Source: Deinococcus apachensis DSM 19763
Lineage (GTDB): Bacteria; Deinococcota; Deinococci; Deinococcales; Deinococcaceae
Reading direction: 5' to 3'
NCBI RefSeq assembly: GCF_000381345.1
Contig: NZ_KB906398.1
Coordinates: 704,642-768,641, forward strand
DNA: 64,000 nt
Shown here: piece by piece, positions 1 to 18,757 of the stretch
Layout of the letters: each line of letters starts with the position of its first letter
How positions within the stretch are numbered: position 1 is the first letter of the stretch
The notes under the pieces: model-generated
The model's database searches: none
What the model was told of the DNA's origin: nothing
What the model saw: only the letters and a program-made list of their open reading frames with translations
Position numbers and translations under genes: made by a program

Positions 1-1554
<1,554 letters not shown>

Positions 1555-1558
<4 letters not shown>

Positions 1559-1806
1559 GCAGGGGTCTTTCTGGAGGGGAAGTGCTGAGGCACGGGATCG
1601 AAGCCACCCGGCACCAGGGGGTTGCAGCGCATCACGCGCCACGCGGCGAGCCAGCCGCCCTTCAATGCGCCGTGCCGCTCGATGGCCTCCACAGCATACT
1701 GAGAGCAGGTGGGCGTGAAGCGGCAGGTCGGCGCGGGCTTGCGCGGTGAGAGGTGCCGCTGGTAGGCCCGCACGATCCGCACCAGGCTCCGCGAGGCGGC
1801 GCTCAT
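1555..1806 (-). CDS. yidD: Membrane protein insertion efficiency factor YidD
   Basis: An 83-residue protein of the YidD (UPF0161) family, thought to assist YidC-dependent insertion from the inner membrane face. It shows the family core: an amphipathic N-terminal helix ([16 protein letters not shown]), the [11 protein letters not shown] motif, and the [13 protein letters not shown] end. The start at 1806 overlaps the rnpA stop by 4 nt and the stop overlaps the yidC start by 4 nt, so the three genes are translationally coupled. A longer in-frame extension upstream exists, but it only mirrors rnpA and is not part of the gene. Confidence 0.93.
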
Positions 1807-2249
1807 GTCTCCCCCCCGGGGCGCTTGTTGGACGTCACGCTGGCGGGTACGGGGGAAGCGGAACGCCGGTTCCCACCCTGTCCGCCCCCCTTGCGCTTGA
1901 CGCGGCCGGGCACCTGCGCGAGCACCCGCGCGAGCGCCGCTTGCAGCTCCGGGAAGGGCGCAGTCAGCACGCCGGGATTGGGCATCAGGACCGCGCGGCA
2001 GGGGGGCAGGCCACCAGGCAGCGTGCGGAGCGCCTCGCGCACGCGGCGGCGGGCGCGGTTGCGGTCCACCGCGCGGCGCAGGGTCTTCTTGGCTACCACG
2101 ATCCCGATGATGGCGCCTGGACGCCACACCTCACCGTACCTTGGGCGATAATCGATCACCCGCAGCGTGAAGAGGGGGTCGCGCAAGGCCACTCCCTGCT
2201 GCCGCACCCGCCGGAACTCGCGGTCGCCCCTCAACGACTCCAGCGCCAC
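1803..2249 (-). CDS. rnpA: Ribonuclease P protein component
   Basis: Protein subunit of RNase P, which binds the catalytic RNA and helps cleave 5' leaders from pre-tRNAs. The 148-residue product has the RNR signature ([20 protein letters not shown]) in the expected position after the VVAKK strand. The C-terminus has a basic, Gly/Ser-rich extension of about 35 residues beyond the usual end at about 115 residues. It follows rpmH after a 73-nt gap and overlaps yidD, the conserved order in most bacteria. Confidence 0.93.
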   Translation of the reverse strand: MALESLRGDREFRRVRQQGVALRDPLFTLRVIDYRPRYGEVWRPGAIIGIVVAKKTLRRAVDRNRARRRVREALRTLPGGLPPCRAVLMPNPGVLTAPFPELQAALARVLAQVPGRVKRKGGGQGGNRRSASPVPASVTSNKRPGGET

Positions 2250-2322
2250 CGGACGGCGGGGCCGTGCCTGCGTGGCGCTGGGCTGGTCGGGGTTCGAGAT
2301 AACCCGCTCCTAAAGGCGAAAA

Positions 2323-2467
<145 letters not shown>

Positions 2468-2581
2468 ACTCTGCTCTCCTTCTTCTCGCGGCGGGCGGCC
2501 CTGACTCCTGAGTTGCCTGGAACCCTGCGGCCTGCCGTGCCTGTGCGCGAAACTCGCCCCCCTGGGAGGGCAAACTCTGGA

Positions 2582-2611
2582 AGTGTATCACGTGGGCAGG
2601 CCGCGCGGGAA
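2582..2611 (-). promoter_or_regulatory. Candidate promoter of rpmH
   Basis: On the minus strand TTCCCG (2606-2611) and TACACT (2582-2587) are separated by 18 nt. They would give a 5' leader of about 110 nt ahead of rpmH, which carries a Shine-Dalgarno site. Found by eye only. Confidence 0.4.
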
Positions 2612-3004
2612 GAGCGGGTTGGCGTGGCAGGCCTTTCCGCAGTCCCCGCTCGGGGATGGACGTGTTCAGCCGAAGCTGGAAAGGCAGGGGCACTCGTTCT
2701 TCTTCCTCAACGGCTTTGTGGTGGGCGTATGCCACCGATGTAGAAAAGGCACGGTGGGAACGCGGTCTTCCCCCTCTCCCCTCGTGGGAGAGGGGGCGTG
2801 TGACCAGCTTCAATGACTGCAAGATGGCCTGCCTCATCTACTCACCGCGCTGCGGGGCGTGCCCATTCACCGCCACCCAGCCTCCCCCTCAAGGGGAGGG
2901 GCATAACTGCCGTCATGGACGTCATCTCGGCGCATTCAGGGAGGATGCGTCACCTGGCCGCGGAAAGCTTTTCACCTCTTCCCACTAGAAAGGCGCCACT
3001 CCCC
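2612..3004. repeat. Non-coding stretch with two GC-rich hairpins (REP-like)
   Basis: I see no gene between the rpmH promoter and the glgC stop. It holds a perfect 11-bp hairpin at 2770-2796 (CCCCCTCTCCC, 5-nt loop, GGGAGAGGGGG) and a second at 2881-2899 (CCTCCCC, 5-nt loop, GGGGAGG). Neither is followed by a clear T-run on either strand, so short dispersed repeats are a better reading than terminators. Confidence 0.45.
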
Positions 3005-4261
3005 CTACTTCCCCGCCCGGCCCTCCCCCTCGGGCTTCTCCACCACCCTCTCCTCCTCACCCGCGCGAACGGTCTGGCGGGGGGGGACGTGCAGGCCGGG
3101 ACCGACCCTTGCCCCGGCCCCCACGGTGGCGTGGGCACCGACCACCGAGGGTGGGCTGTCCGCGTCCGGGCCTCCAATCTGGGCGTCCGCCTCGACCGTC
3201 GCGTGCTGGTCCACGATGGTGCGGCGGACGGCGGCCCCCGCCCTCACCGCGGCGCCGGGCTGCACGATGCTGTCCACCACCACGGCGCCCTCCTCCACCA
3301 CGGCGTTGGGGCCGATCACGCTGCGGACGACCTCCCCGGCGATGATGGCCCCGCCGCAGACGAAGGCCTGGTCGAGGCGGGCGCTGCCCTCGATGCGGGC
3401 GGGTGGGCGGGAGATCGAGCTGGTGATGAAGGGCCAGTCCTCCGTATCGAGCGGGAAGCCCCGGCCATCCAGGAAGTCGCGGTGGGCGCCGAGATAGGCC
3501 TCCAGGGTGCCCACGTCCATCCAATAGCCCTCCAGCGGGTGGGCGTAGGCGTCCCCCCGCGCCACGAGGGCCGGGAGCAACTGCTCGCCGTAGTCGCCCA
3601 GTTCACCCTGCTTCTCTAACTCCGCGAGGGTGTCCAACAGCACGCCCGCGTCGTAGGCGAAAATTTCGGCGGTCACGGTCTTTCCCAGCGGCTCACCCGG
3701 CTTGTAGGCGAACTCGCGGACCCGGCCGTCCTCACCGACGCGGACATTGCCGAAGCGGGTGGCCTGCGCCTCCTCGACCTCGGTGGTCACCATCGTGACG
3801 CTGGCGCCGCGCCGCACATGCTCGCGGATCAGGCCAGCGTAGTCGAAGCGGTAGATGTGGTCGGCGCTCAGGACGAGGACCACGTCGGGGCCGAACTCGC
3901 CCATCAGCCCCGTGTGCTGCGCGAGGGCGTGGGCGTTGCCCTGGGCGAACTCGCCGTCCTCCCGCCCAGGGCTGGAAAAGGGCGGCATGACCACCAGGCC
4001 CCCGCGCGTGCGGTCGAGGTCCCAGGGCCGCCCGCCCGAGAGGTGGTCGTTCAGGCCGTGCGGGAGGTACTGCTCGATCACCCACACGTCCTCAAGGCCG
4101 CTGTTCACCAGGTTCGACAGGGTGAAGTCGATCAGGCGGTAGGTGCCCAGGAACGGCACGGCAGGTTTGGCGCGCTCGGTGGTGAGGGGCGCCAGGCGAC
4201 TGCCCTTGCCCCCTGCGAGCACGATGGCAAGCACCTTCTGACCGGCGATCCGCGAAGCCAC
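3005..4261 (-). CDS. glgC: Glucose-1-phosphate adenylyltransferase (ADP-glucose pyrophosphorylase)
   Basis: Makes ADP-glucose from ATP and glucose-1-phosphate, the committed step of glycogen synthesis. The 418 residues show the nucleotidyltransferase signature near the N-terminus (LAGGKGSRLAPLTTERAKPA), VLSADHIYRFDY, and YWMDVGTLEAYLGAHRDFL, then a left-handed beta-helix C-domain with hexapeptide-like repeats (about residues 300-410). The GTG start at 4261 lies 7 nt downstream of CACACT, a weak version of the leaderless -10 layout. It stands alone, with no glgA or glgB next to it. Confidence 0.95.
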   Translation of the reverse strand: MASRIAGQKVLAIVLAGGKGSRLAPLTTERAKPAVPFLGTYRLIDFTLSNLVNSGLEDVWVIEQYLPHGLNDHLSGGRPWDLDRTRGGLVVMPPFSSPGREDGEFAQGNAHALAQHTGLMGEFGPDVVLVLSADHIYRFDYAGLIREHVRRGASVTMVTTEVEEAQATRFGNVRVGEDGRVREFAYKPGEPLGKTVTAEIFAYDAGVLLDTLAELEKQGELGDYGEQLLPALVARGDAYAHPLEGYWMDVGTLEAYLGAHRDFLDGRGFPLDTEDWPFITSSISRPPARIEGSARLDQAFVCGGAIIAGEVVRSVIGPNAVVEEGAVVVDSIVQPGAAVRAGAAVRRTIVDQHATVEADAQIGGPDADSPPSVVGAHATVGAGARVGPGLHVPPRQTVRAGEEERVVEKPEGEGRAGK

Positions 4262-4381
4262 GTCTGTGAGTGTGGCGGGTTTCCGGGACAGACGTGTGAG
4301 CCCGGACTGGACCGCGCTTCATGACCGGCCCGGCCACGAGTGTCACCTCAGGCGGGGACGCAGGAGGCCCGGTATGGTCTG

Positions 4382-4456
4382 ATGTTTGTTCTCGTCGCGC
4401 CCGCGCTGGCGGTGATGCTGGTGTTCGCGGTGAGACAGGCCCCCACCCCAGTTTGA
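4382..4456 (+). CDS. Possible 24-residue membrane peptide
   Basis: A short frame reads MFVLVAPALAVMLVFAVRQA followed by PTPV and a stop: one hydrophobic helix with a positive end. A GGAGG lies 14 nt upstream, rather far. It is the only coding-like content I see in the 346-nt gap between glgC and the next gene. Very short hydrophobic frames arise by chance in GC-rich DNA, so this is tentative. Confidence 0.22.
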   Translation: MFVLVAPALAVMLVFAVRQAPTPV

Positions 4457-4608
4457 TGTCCGGGGAGTTCCGGCCAGAGGCGGGGAACTCCGGTGTGAGG
4501 TTCTCCCGTCCGACGTTCCCAGCCTGTCCTGGGCCGCGCGGCCGCCTTCCCAAAGCCCTCATCATTTTGGCCGATGCCTGCCTCATCCCTTTCCCCTACG
4601 CTGGGGAC

Positions 4609-4848
4609 ATGAACGTGACCCGTCACCTCAGCGACACCCGCACCGGGGAGGGCCGGGTCCGGTTCCTGACCGGCGGCGGGCGCGTGCGGCTGGTGGCGGA
4701 GGGGCCGGGCTGGCAGCACGACAGCCTCCACGCCACCCTCAAGGACGCCGCGACCTTCCTCGCGGTGGTGCCCCGGCTGCCCCAGTCGTTGTACGAGCAG
4801 GCACTGGACGACCTGGAACGGCAGACCCAGTTGGGCGGAGCCGCGTAG
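4609..4848 (+). CDS. Small conserved-type hypothetical protein
   Basis: A 79-residue soluble protein of unknown function, mixed alpha/beta in look, with no cysteine and no membrane segment; the C-terminal half is helical (LYEQALDDLERQTQL). The start is chosen because TACGCT (4597-4602) lies exactly 6 nt before the ATG, the leaderless-promoter layout seen across this window. The frame stays open further upstream, but that part has no coding character. It is convergent with mqnC. I recognise no family. Confidence 0.6.
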   Translation: MNVTRHLSDTRTGEGRVRFLTGGGRVRLVAEGPGWQHDSLHATLKDAATFLAVVPRLPQSLYEQALDDLERQTQLGGAA

Positions 4849-4896
4849 CTGGAAGTGGGGGAAGAGAGGCCGGGGCAGCACGCTCCGGCCTCTGCT

Positions 4897-6075
<1,179 letters not shown>

Positions 6076-6127
6076 GACCGCACGCTAGCACTCACGGGGG
6101 CGGCAAGCGTCCCGGCGCAGGCGAACC

Positions 6128-6454
6128 TCAGCGCCGGTCCTCCACCCCGTCGGGCACGAGCAGCAGTACCGTTCCGGCGCGGACCGGCAGGGCTTCCCAG
6201 GGCTCGCCCGGAGTCACCCGGTAGCCCTCGGCAGCCCGCAGCCGCACGAACTCGCGCTGGGGCAGGTCCAGGATGGCCTCACCCGCCAGGCAGGTGAGCC
6301 AGCCGGAGACACTTGGGCCGCCGACCTTGCCCTTCAGCGCCAGAACGCGCAGCAGGCCGCCGGGCAGCGCCACCCACTCGCCCGGGGTACTTGCCGCCAG
6401 CCGGGCGAGGTGCAGCGCCTGGGGCGGCTCGGGCCGGGGAGGGCGGGGCCGCAC
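6128..6454 (-). CDS. Hypothetical protein, cupin-like, downstream of topA
   Basis: A 108-residue protein starting 4 nt after the topA stop, so it is probably co-transcribed with topA. The region WLTCLAGEAILDLP to RAGTVLLLVPDG has the strand pattern of a small cupin barrel, but I see no metal-binding histidines. The Pro/Arg-rich first 12 residues may be untranslated if a later start is used. Function unknown; the cupin reading is an inference from strand pattern only. Confidence 0.55.
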   Translation of the reverse strand: MRPRPPRPEPPQALHLARLAASTPGEWVALPGGLLRVLALKGKVGGPSVSGWLTCLAGEAILDLPQREFVRLRAAEGYRVTPGEPWEALPVRAGTVLLLVPDGVEDRR

Positions 6455-6458
6455 CCGG

Positions 6459-9419
<2,961 letters not shown>

Positions 9420-9554
9420 AGTTGGGTCACTCCCGGCGGGAATTGACGGTGAGGGTAGCACGGCCCTCCCGGGGGGCAAGGGAAGGCTCCTTACCAGCGT
9501 AGCCGCCCATCTTGCCCCGGGAGGCCGCATTTCCTTCATGCTACCCTCGGCACA

Positions 9555-10130
9555 ATGCGCGCCCGGGGCTCGACTGTCACGCTGCTGCCGCTGGTCGTGG
9601 TGGCGGCGCTGGCTCTGGGATTCCTGCTGCTGCCCGCAGCCCGCGCCCCCCGCACCGAGCGCCCCCATCCCGCCCTGATCGTGCTGGGGGCGGCGCAGTA
9701 TGCCGGGCGGCCCAGCCCCGCCTTCCAGCGGAGACTGGACCACGCGCTGGCGCTGTACCGGGCGGGCGGCGTGCGGACCATCGTCGTGACCGGCGGACGG
9801 CGACCCGGCGATCCCCACAGCGAGGGTGAGGTCGGCGTGGGCTACCTGGGCCGCCGCGGTGTTCCAGCCACGGTCCTCATCGCCGAAACGCGCAGCCGCA
9901 CCACCCTGGAGAACCTGCGGAATGCCCGGGTCTACCTGCTGCCCAGCACCCCGGTCACCCTCGTGACCGACGAGGCCCACGCCCCCCGTGCCCTGGCCCT
10001 GGCCCGCGCCCTGGGTCTGGATGCGAATGCGAGCGCCAGCCCCCTGAGCCCCCACCCCGACCGCCGCTACCTGCTGCGGGAGAAGCTGGCGCTGGTAGCG
10101 TACGCGTTGTTGGGGGTCGGGTTGCGTTGA
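9555..10130 (+). CDS. ElyC/SanA/YdcF family protein (DUF218)
   Basis: A 191-residue protein with one N-terminal membrane helix (TVTLLPLVVVAALALGFLLL) and a DUF218 domain (ALIVLGAAQYAGRPSPAFQRRL, then VTGG and the RTTLENLRNA motif). Relatives act in envelope or peptidoglycan homeostasis, without a settled reaction. TACCCT (9542-9547) is 7 nt before the ATG, so the mRNA is probably leaderless. Divergent from topA across a 135-nt gap. Confidence 0.8.
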   Translation: MRARGSTVTLLPLVVVAALALGFLLLPAARAPRTERPHPALIVLGAAQYAGRPSPAFQRRLDHALALYRAGGVRTIVVTGGRRPGDPHSEGEVGVGYLGRRGVPATVLIAETRSRTTLENLRNARVYLLPSTPVTLVTDEAHAPRALALARALGLDANASASPLSPHPDRRYLLREKLALVAYALLGVGLR

Positions 10131-10151
10131 CTGACCTCTCCGGCTCCCGTC

Positions 10152-10330
10152 GTGGGGGCGGGGGTCGAAACCAATAGCCACACGAACACGAGGAGTTCTC
10201 GGGCAACGCTTGCGCTGCATGCCACATTGACGCCTGAAGGTTTCGCGGGCATTCGGGTCGGCATTCTTCCGATACCCGCAGGCAACACATCGGAACTCCG
10301 CCTGACTCACATGGTCCTGCGCGTCGGCGT
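10152..10330 (-). pseudogene. Relic of an IS200/IS605-type tnpB, C-terminal zinc-ribbon end
   Basis: On the minus strand directly below the nucleotidyltransferase stop, a frame reads SQAEFRCVACGYRKNADPNA, which matches the C-terminal zinc-ribbon style of TnpB/OrfB (FxCxxCGYxxxADxNA). After this the frame drifts, and a shifted frame reads RREPER, like the Arg-Glu-Pro end of many TnpB proteins. The upstream catalytic part and the left end are gone. It is seen by motif only; a profile search would be needed to make it certain. Confidence 0.5.
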
Positions 10331-10339
10331 GGGCTCTCC

Positions 10340-11134
10340 TCAACCCACCTCCCCGGCCAGTTCCCGGAGAGCCGACAGGTCCAGGGCCGTGAGGGCGACG
10401 TTCACCCGCGCCTCAAAGTCCCGGGGAGCCCCCGGCAACGCCCCGGCGAGCGCGACCGCCCCCTTCTCGTTCAGCAGCCAGGCCCGTTCCCGCGCGCAGA
10501 GGGTCTGCACCAGGGCCATCACCGCCTGGTACATGCACCCCTGCGCGTAATGCACGTCCCCGCGCTTCAGGCCCTTGGCGGCCCCGTCCAGCCAGAAGCC
10601 GGGCGACCAACCGTAATGCCGTTCGAGGGCCTGCGCGAGGGCCGCCGGATAGTCCCCGAGCTGGGCGCGCAGCCGCTCCAATCTGCCCTGTGGATCATGC
10701 AGGATGACACACGACGCCAGTTCCGCCGCGTAGTGGTGCCCGTGGATACCGTGGGGGTGCCCCGGCTGCGCGTGCAAGGTGACTCGTCCGGCCAGCGCGT
10801 CCTCCACGCTTTTTTCCACCCGACCCAGCTCCCGGTAGATGAAGTCCACCCGTTGCCCGCTCACCGTCAGCCACGCGCCGCCGTCCACCCAGGGACCCCA
10901 GCCGCCGGGCGGAGTGGCTTCCGCCGTCCCCGAGTCGTCGAGATCGCGGCACAGGGCGTTCAGCGCCGTCAGGTCGAAGGGATACTCAGCCTCATAGGCG
11001 AGGCAGAGGTCGAGGTCGGAGTCGGGGCGGGCGGTGCCGCGGGCATGAGAGCCGCCGAGAGCGACGGCGACCACACCGGGGACTTCGGCGGCGCGGTCGG
11101 CGATGCTCCGGGCGAGGGCGGGAACGAAAAGCAT
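10340..11134 (-). CDS. Nucleotidyltransferase-domain protein
   Basis: A 264-residue protein with a pol-beta-type nucleotidyltransferase motif, GGSHARGTARPDSDLDLCL (GS plus DxD), followed by a helical region rich in Trp, His and Leu, the layout of kanamycin-nucleotidyltransferase-like or HEPN-adjacent proteins. Target unknown. TACAGT (11140-11145) lies 5 nt before the ATG. The frame is open a long way upstream only because it mirrors proS; the start at 11134 gives the natural N-terminus. The gene is immediately followed by the tnpB relic. Confidence 0.75.
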   Translation of the reverse strand: MLFVPALARSIADRAAEVPGVVAVALGGSHARGTARPDSDLDLCLAYEAEYPFDLTALNALCRDLDDSGTAEATPPGGWGPWVDGGAWLTVSGQRVDFIYRELGRVEKSVEDALAGRVTLHAQPGHPHGIHGHHYAAELASCVILHDPQGRLERLRAQLGDYPAALAQALERHYGWSPGFWLDGAAKGLKRGDVHYAQGCMYQAVMALVQTLCARERAWLLNEKGAVALAGALPGAPRDFEARVNVALTALDLSALRELAGEVG

Positions 11135-11229
11135 ACCTGACTGTACTGGCCGTGCCCCGCAGCGCTGCTCTGCCACCCGGCCTACTGGAACGCCCAGGCG
11201 GGCGGATTCAGCCCCCCTCCCCACCCCGC

Positions 11230-11235
11230 TATCAT
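11230..11235 (+). promoter_or_regulatory. Leaderless -10 box deciding the proS start
   Basis: TATCAT is followed by 7 nt and then the ATG at 11243. The earlier in-frame ATG at 11234 lies inside this box, which argues for the second methionine ([10 protein letters not shown]) as the true start. Confidence 0.55.
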
Positions 11236-11242
11236 GGCCTTT

Positions 11243-12721
<1,479 letters not shown>

Positions 12722-12793
12722 AACCTGCGTCCTGACGGTGGTGGGTGGCAGGCAACGGCAAAGTCCAGTTCTGGAAGGGCCTGCCCCAGTCAA

Positions 12794-12838
12794 CCCCTCA
12801 GTCAGCTTTCGCCGACAGCTCCCCTGAGAGGGGAGCCA
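12794..12838. repeat. REP-like palindromic repeat
   Basis: In the 309-nt gap between proS and the methyltransferase, CCCCTCAGTCAGC..GACAGC is followed by the hairpin GCTCCC-CTGAGAG-GGGAGC. The form is that of a dispersed palindromic repeat found in many genomes. No gene is visible in this gap. Confidence 0.5.
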
Positions 12839-13030
12839 GGTACGCTCTTGGCCCCCCGGGAACCTGGGGCGGTTGCCGTCCCTCCTGGGAGGTCGCCCGC
12901 GGAGCCGAACTCGCAGAGCTACTTGCCGAGGGGTAGAACCAGGCTGTGCCACCTTGCGACTTGGCGATGGCCCTGTGGCGGGCGGCGAGGTGCTGCCCGC
13001 CACTCGTTCTGCCCCCGGTAGGGTGGGCGC

Positions 13031-13837
13031 ATGACTGCCGACTCCCCCGCCGAGGTTGCTACCCAGTACGCCACCGACCAGAACCTGCGCGTCCGAATGG
13101 AGACACACGAGCGGTACGGCGTCGGGCCGGGGCTGGAACCGAGGGTGGATGAATTGCTCGCGCTTAGGGGCGACGAGGCGCTTTTGGACGTGGGCACGGG
13201 GCCCGGCAATTTTCCCGGACGGCTGCACGCCCAGGGGCACCGGGGCCGCCTCGTCGGCGTGGATCTCTCGCCGGGGATGGTCGAACGTGCCCGCGAGACG
13301 TACCCCGAGGTCGAGTTCGTGGGAGCGAGCGCCGACACTCTCCCCTTTCCAGTGGCGTCCTTCGATGTCCTCACGGCGCGGCACATGCTCTACCACGTCC
13401 CGGACGTTCCCGCCGCTCTGACCGAGTTCGCACGGGTTCTGCGCTCAGGTGGGCGTTTTCTGGCCGTGACGAATGCCGCCGGGTACATGTCCGAGCTGTG
13501 GGATGTGGTGGCGGAAGTGGTGCCGGACGAGCCTGAACTCGCCGGACTCCTGGGGAGCCGGGCGGGATCGGCGGTCTTCTCAAAGCAGAACGGAGAAGGG
13601 TTGGTGCGGGAGTCCTTCGGCAACGTTCAGGTGAACTTTCTGAACAGTGCCTTGGTGTTTCCTTCCCCTGAGCCCGTGCTGGCCTACCTGGCATCGATGA
13701 CCGCGCTTCAGCGCCTTACTGGGGAGGACCGAACGCGCGTCCGTGTCGCCCTGGGACGCGCACTGGCTCCCCGCTTCCGTGCCGGGGAGTGGCGGGTGTC
13801 CAAACGGGTGGCCTTGATCCGGGCTGTCAAAAGGTAA
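13031..13837 (+). CDS. Class I SAM-dependent methyltransferase
   Basis: A 268-residue methyltransferase with the Rossmann-type SAM motif DVGTGPGN (residues 53-60), the GVDLSPGMV acidic strand end, and [20 protein letters not shown], typical of UbiE/Methyltransf_11 proteins. Substrate unknown. TAGGGT (13019-13024) is 6 nt before the ATG, a leaderless layout. Confidence 0.85.
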   Translation: MTADSPAEVATQYATDQNLRVRMETHERYGVGPGLEPRVDELLALRGDEALLDVGTGPGNFPGRLHAQGHRGRLVGVDLSPGMVERARETYPEVEFVGASADTLPFPVASFDVLTARHMLYHVPDVPAALTEFARVLRSGGRFLAVTNAAGYMSELWDVVAEVVPDEPELAGLLGSRAGSAVFSKQNGEGLVRESFGNVQVNFLNSALVFPSPEPVLAYLASMTALQRLTGEDRTRVRVALGRALAPRFRAGEWRVSKRVALIRAVKR

Positions 13838-13872
13838 AGGCGATCCTGAAAAGACCGCCCAGTTGCCCGTTC

Positions 13873-13878
13873 TATCCT
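13873..13878 (+). promoter_or_regulatory. Leaderless -10 box selecting a GTG start
   Basis: TATCCT, 6 nt, then GTG at 13885. It sits 36 nt after the methyltransferase stop, which suggests separate transcription of the next gene and decides the GTG over the longer upstream frame. Confidence 0.5.
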
Positions 13879-13884
13879 GGGCCA

Positions 13885-14538
<654 letters not shown>

Positions 14539-14540
14539 GG

Positions 14541-14984
14541 TTAACGGTCGCTCGCCATCAGGTACACCCCGGCGAGGAGCACGAGCACCCCCACCCACCC
14601 CCTCCACCCGTACGGTTCCCGAAAGGCCAGCGCGCTGAACAGGAAGATGAAGGCGAGGCTCAGGCGGTCGAGGGCCGCCACGCCTGCCGTCGGCCCCACC
14701 CGGAGCGCGGCGAAGTACGCCAGCCACGAGCCCGCGCCGCTCATTCCCGCCAGGACGATGAAGAGCCAGGCCCGCCCGCTGAGGTGCGTTTTCCCGCCCA
14801 CGAGCGCCCCCAGTTGCCCGGTGCCCAAGGCCACCGCGACCATGACGAGCGCCATGATCACCGCGCGCAGGGCCGTCGCGAGGGTCGGGTTCACGCCCTC
14901 CAGCCCCAGCTTGCCGAAAATCGTGACGCCCGCCCCACCCATGGCCGCGAGCAGGCCGAGGGCGACCCATCCCAGGGGATTCAT
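14541..14984 (-). CDS. EamA-family transporter, single-domain
   Basis: A 147-residue integral membrane protein with about five helices and the EamA signature ([15 protein letters not shown] end, [18 protein letters not shown] centre). Proteins of this half-size work as dimers in the drug/metabolite transporter superfamily. The substrate is not predictable. It is convergent with the DUF1345 gene, with only 2 nt between the stops. Confidence 0.85.
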   Translation of the reverse strand: MNPLGWVALGLLAAMGGAGVTIFGKLGLEGVNPTLATALRAVIMALVMVAVALGTGQLGALVGGKTHLSGRAWLFIVLAGMSGAGSWLAYFAALRVGPTAGVAALDRLSLAFIFLFSALAFREPYGWRGWVGVLVLLAGVYLMASDR

Positions 14985-15043
14985 GAGGGCATGATGCGCC
15001 GACGCTCCGCCATTCGGCCCTTCCTCCTCACCCCCAACTGCTT

Positions 15044-15049
15044 TACAAT
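15044..15049 (+). promoter_or_regulatory. -10 box of the leuS leader transcript
   Basis: TACAAT followed by 7 nt and the ATG of the leader peptide at 15057, the best -10 match in this region and in the leaderless arrangement. Confidence 0.55.
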
Positions 15050-15056
15050 GTCCTTC

Positions 15057-15098
15057 ATGATCCGCTCTGCGCTTACCAGCCGGGGACGACGCGACTAG
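15057..15098 (+). CDS. Candidate leuS leader peptide (13 residues)
   Basis: The frame reads [13 protein letters not shown] and stops at TAG (15096-15098). It begins 7 nt after TACAAT, so it would be translated as a leaderless message. It has one leucine, encoded by CTT (15072-15074), a codon that should be rare in this GC-rich genome. Its last codons overlap strand 1 of the attenuator (15079-15088), so the position of the ribosome could choose between the two hairpins. The peptide is inferred, not proven. Confidence 0.45.
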   Translation: MIRSALTSRGRRD

Positions 15099-15150
15099 CC
15101 TGAGAGCTTGATCGTGCGTCCCCGGCTGTGTTCAAGCCGGGGCGTTTTCT
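15079..15150 (+). promoter_or_regulatory. Candidate transcription attenuator in the leuS leader
   Basis: Three strands can pair in two exclusive ways. Strand 1 GCCGGGGACG (15079-15088) pairs perfectly over 10 bp with strand 2 CGTCCCCGGC (15117-15126). Strand 2 can instead pair, as CCCCGGCT (15120-15127), with strand 3 AGCCGGGG (15135-15142), making a terminator with CGTTTTCTT after it. The leuS Shine-Dalgarno AAGGAG lies just beyond at 15156. No T-box sequence is present. The structure is read directly; its regulation by charged tRNA-Leu is inference. Confidence 0.6.
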
Positions 15151-15169
15151 TGTCCAAGGAGTGTCCGAG

Positions 15170-17632
<2,463 letters not shown>

Positions 17633-17642
17633 GACCCACAAT

Positions 17643-17680
17643 GGGGAGCGCCCGTCACCCCGGCAGGTGGGGCGCCCCCT
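17643..17680. terminator. Probable bidirectional terminator after leuS
   Basis: A long GC hairpin (GGGG-A-GCGCC.../...GGCGC-C-CCCC with an inner CACC/GGTG stem) fills the gap between leuS and the convergent small gene ending at 17681. There is no real T-run, so this is a structure-only call. Confidence 0.45.
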
Positions 17681-17806
17681 TCAGGTTGCCAGAGCATGCA
17701 GCAGCGCGGCCAAGGCAGGCCAGGTGAACCCGAGCAGCAGGGCCGCGACGATAAGGGTCACGACGGCCAGGGTCCACAGCCCGGGTCGGGAGGGCGGGGG
17801 CGACAT
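17681..17806 (-). CDS. Small single-helix membrane protein (41 residues)
   Basis: Reads MSPPPSRPGLWTLAVVTLIV and onward as one strong hydrophobic helix, ending LLHALAT. The start at 17806 is preceded by TAGAGT with a 5-nt spacing (17812-17817). An alternative start 19 codons upstream exists but adds only a non-descript stretch. Function unknown. The 275 nt upstream to the next gene holds nothing I recognise. Confidence 0.5.
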   Translation of the reverse strand: MSPPPSRPGLWTLAVVTLIVAALLLGFTWPALAALLHALAT

Positions 17807-18081
17807 ACCGCACTCTAAAACCGAACGCCGCTGGTCTGGCTTCAGACCCCACAGCCCCCCCACTGCCTCAAGCTGTTCGAAAGGTCAGCTCCCGGTAGGT
17901 GAGCTAGCCGGTTGATCAGCCCGCCTCCCTGCTCCCACACCTCACCCGGCGCTCCCGGGTTTGTCCTCCCGGATGAGCGTGAGTTACAGCCTGGGCGTCC
18001 AGCCAAGCACTGAACCTGGGGTGTACGGGGCACCAGCAGCGCGTCAGGGGGTGTGAAACTGGCGCGGCTCGGGCCAGAAAA

Positions 18082-18282
18082 TCAGTCGTTCTCTCCGGCG
18101 AACTTCTCCTGAAGCAGCCGCAACAGGTCCAGGGCCTGATCGCGTGACAGGGTCAGTTCCTGTGAACCCGTGCCATACCGCTCCACCGAGAGATAGACCC
18201 CATCGGGCATGGGGCAGACATGGAGCAGACCATCTTGTATCCAAAAAGAAGTGAGTCGAGGAAGGGGGCGAGAGAATATCAT
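18082..18282 (-). CDS. Small hypothetical protein (66 residues)
   Basis: An acidic-to-neutral soluble protein ending in a helix (SRDQALDLLRLLQEKFAGEND) after a short strand-rich part with VCPMPDGVYLSVERYG. I recognise no family. Its upstream DNA is strikingly AT-rich for this genome and holds a perfect TATAAT (18296-18301) 13 nt before the ATG, which suggests strong or specially regulated expression. Confidence 0.55.
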   Translation of the reverse strand: MIFSRPLPRLTSFWIQDGLLHVCPMPDGVYLSVERYGTGSQELTLSRDQALDLLRLLQEKFAGEND

Positions 18283-18295
18283 GAACTAGGTGAAT

Positions 18296-18301
18296 ATTAT
18301 A
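18296..18301 (-). promoter_or_regulatory. Perfect TATAAT -10 box in an AT-rich patch
   Basis: TATAAT on the minus strand, 13 nt before the ATG at 18282, within an AT-rich patch at about 18285-18345. No convincing -35 box was found at 16-18 nt. Confidence 0.45.
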
Positions 18302-18520
18302 CCAAGATTCTTAATCCTGAGTTATAAATTTCACCGTGACCTGGGGAAAAGGCAATCCCCCGAAGTGGAGCCGTGTTTTGCTCTCACGCCTTCCAGGGGG
18401 ACAGGTGACCCCGAAGAGGGTCGGGGTGTACGCCCGTAACGTGGGCCCCACCTGGCCTCCTTCTCGCACCCACCCGGAATGAATCCTGGAGTGGGGCCTT
18501 CCGGATACAACCGGAAGGCG

Positions 18521-18655
18521 TCAAGCCGCGCGGTGCCCCTCCGGGACCCGCTGCAAGTCTTCCTTCGCCAGTTCACGGTCCTCTCTGGTGAGCGAGAGGA
18601 ACGCGAGCACCATCAGCAGGATGGTGGAAGCGGCCATCACGAGGACGATTTCCAT
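18521..18655 (-). CDS. Small membrane protein (44 residues)
   Basis: Translates as MEIVLVMAASTILLMVLAFL, one hydrophobic helix, followed by a charged tail (TREDRELAKEDLQRVPEGHRAA). The helix plus charged helix layout is typical of real small membrane proteins and less typical of chance frames. CACACT lies 5 nt before the ATG. Function unknown. Confidence 0.45.
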   Translation of the reverse strand: MEIVLVMAASTILLMVLAFLSLTREDRELAKEDLQRVPEGHRAA

Positions 18656-18757
18656 ACCTCAGTGTGCAAAACGCCGCGCCCCCGGTGATGACGGTGGCTT
18701 TACGAAACCCGGACGGGAGATTGGGGAAATCTGGAGAGTCGTGGTGGGAAGGGGGCG

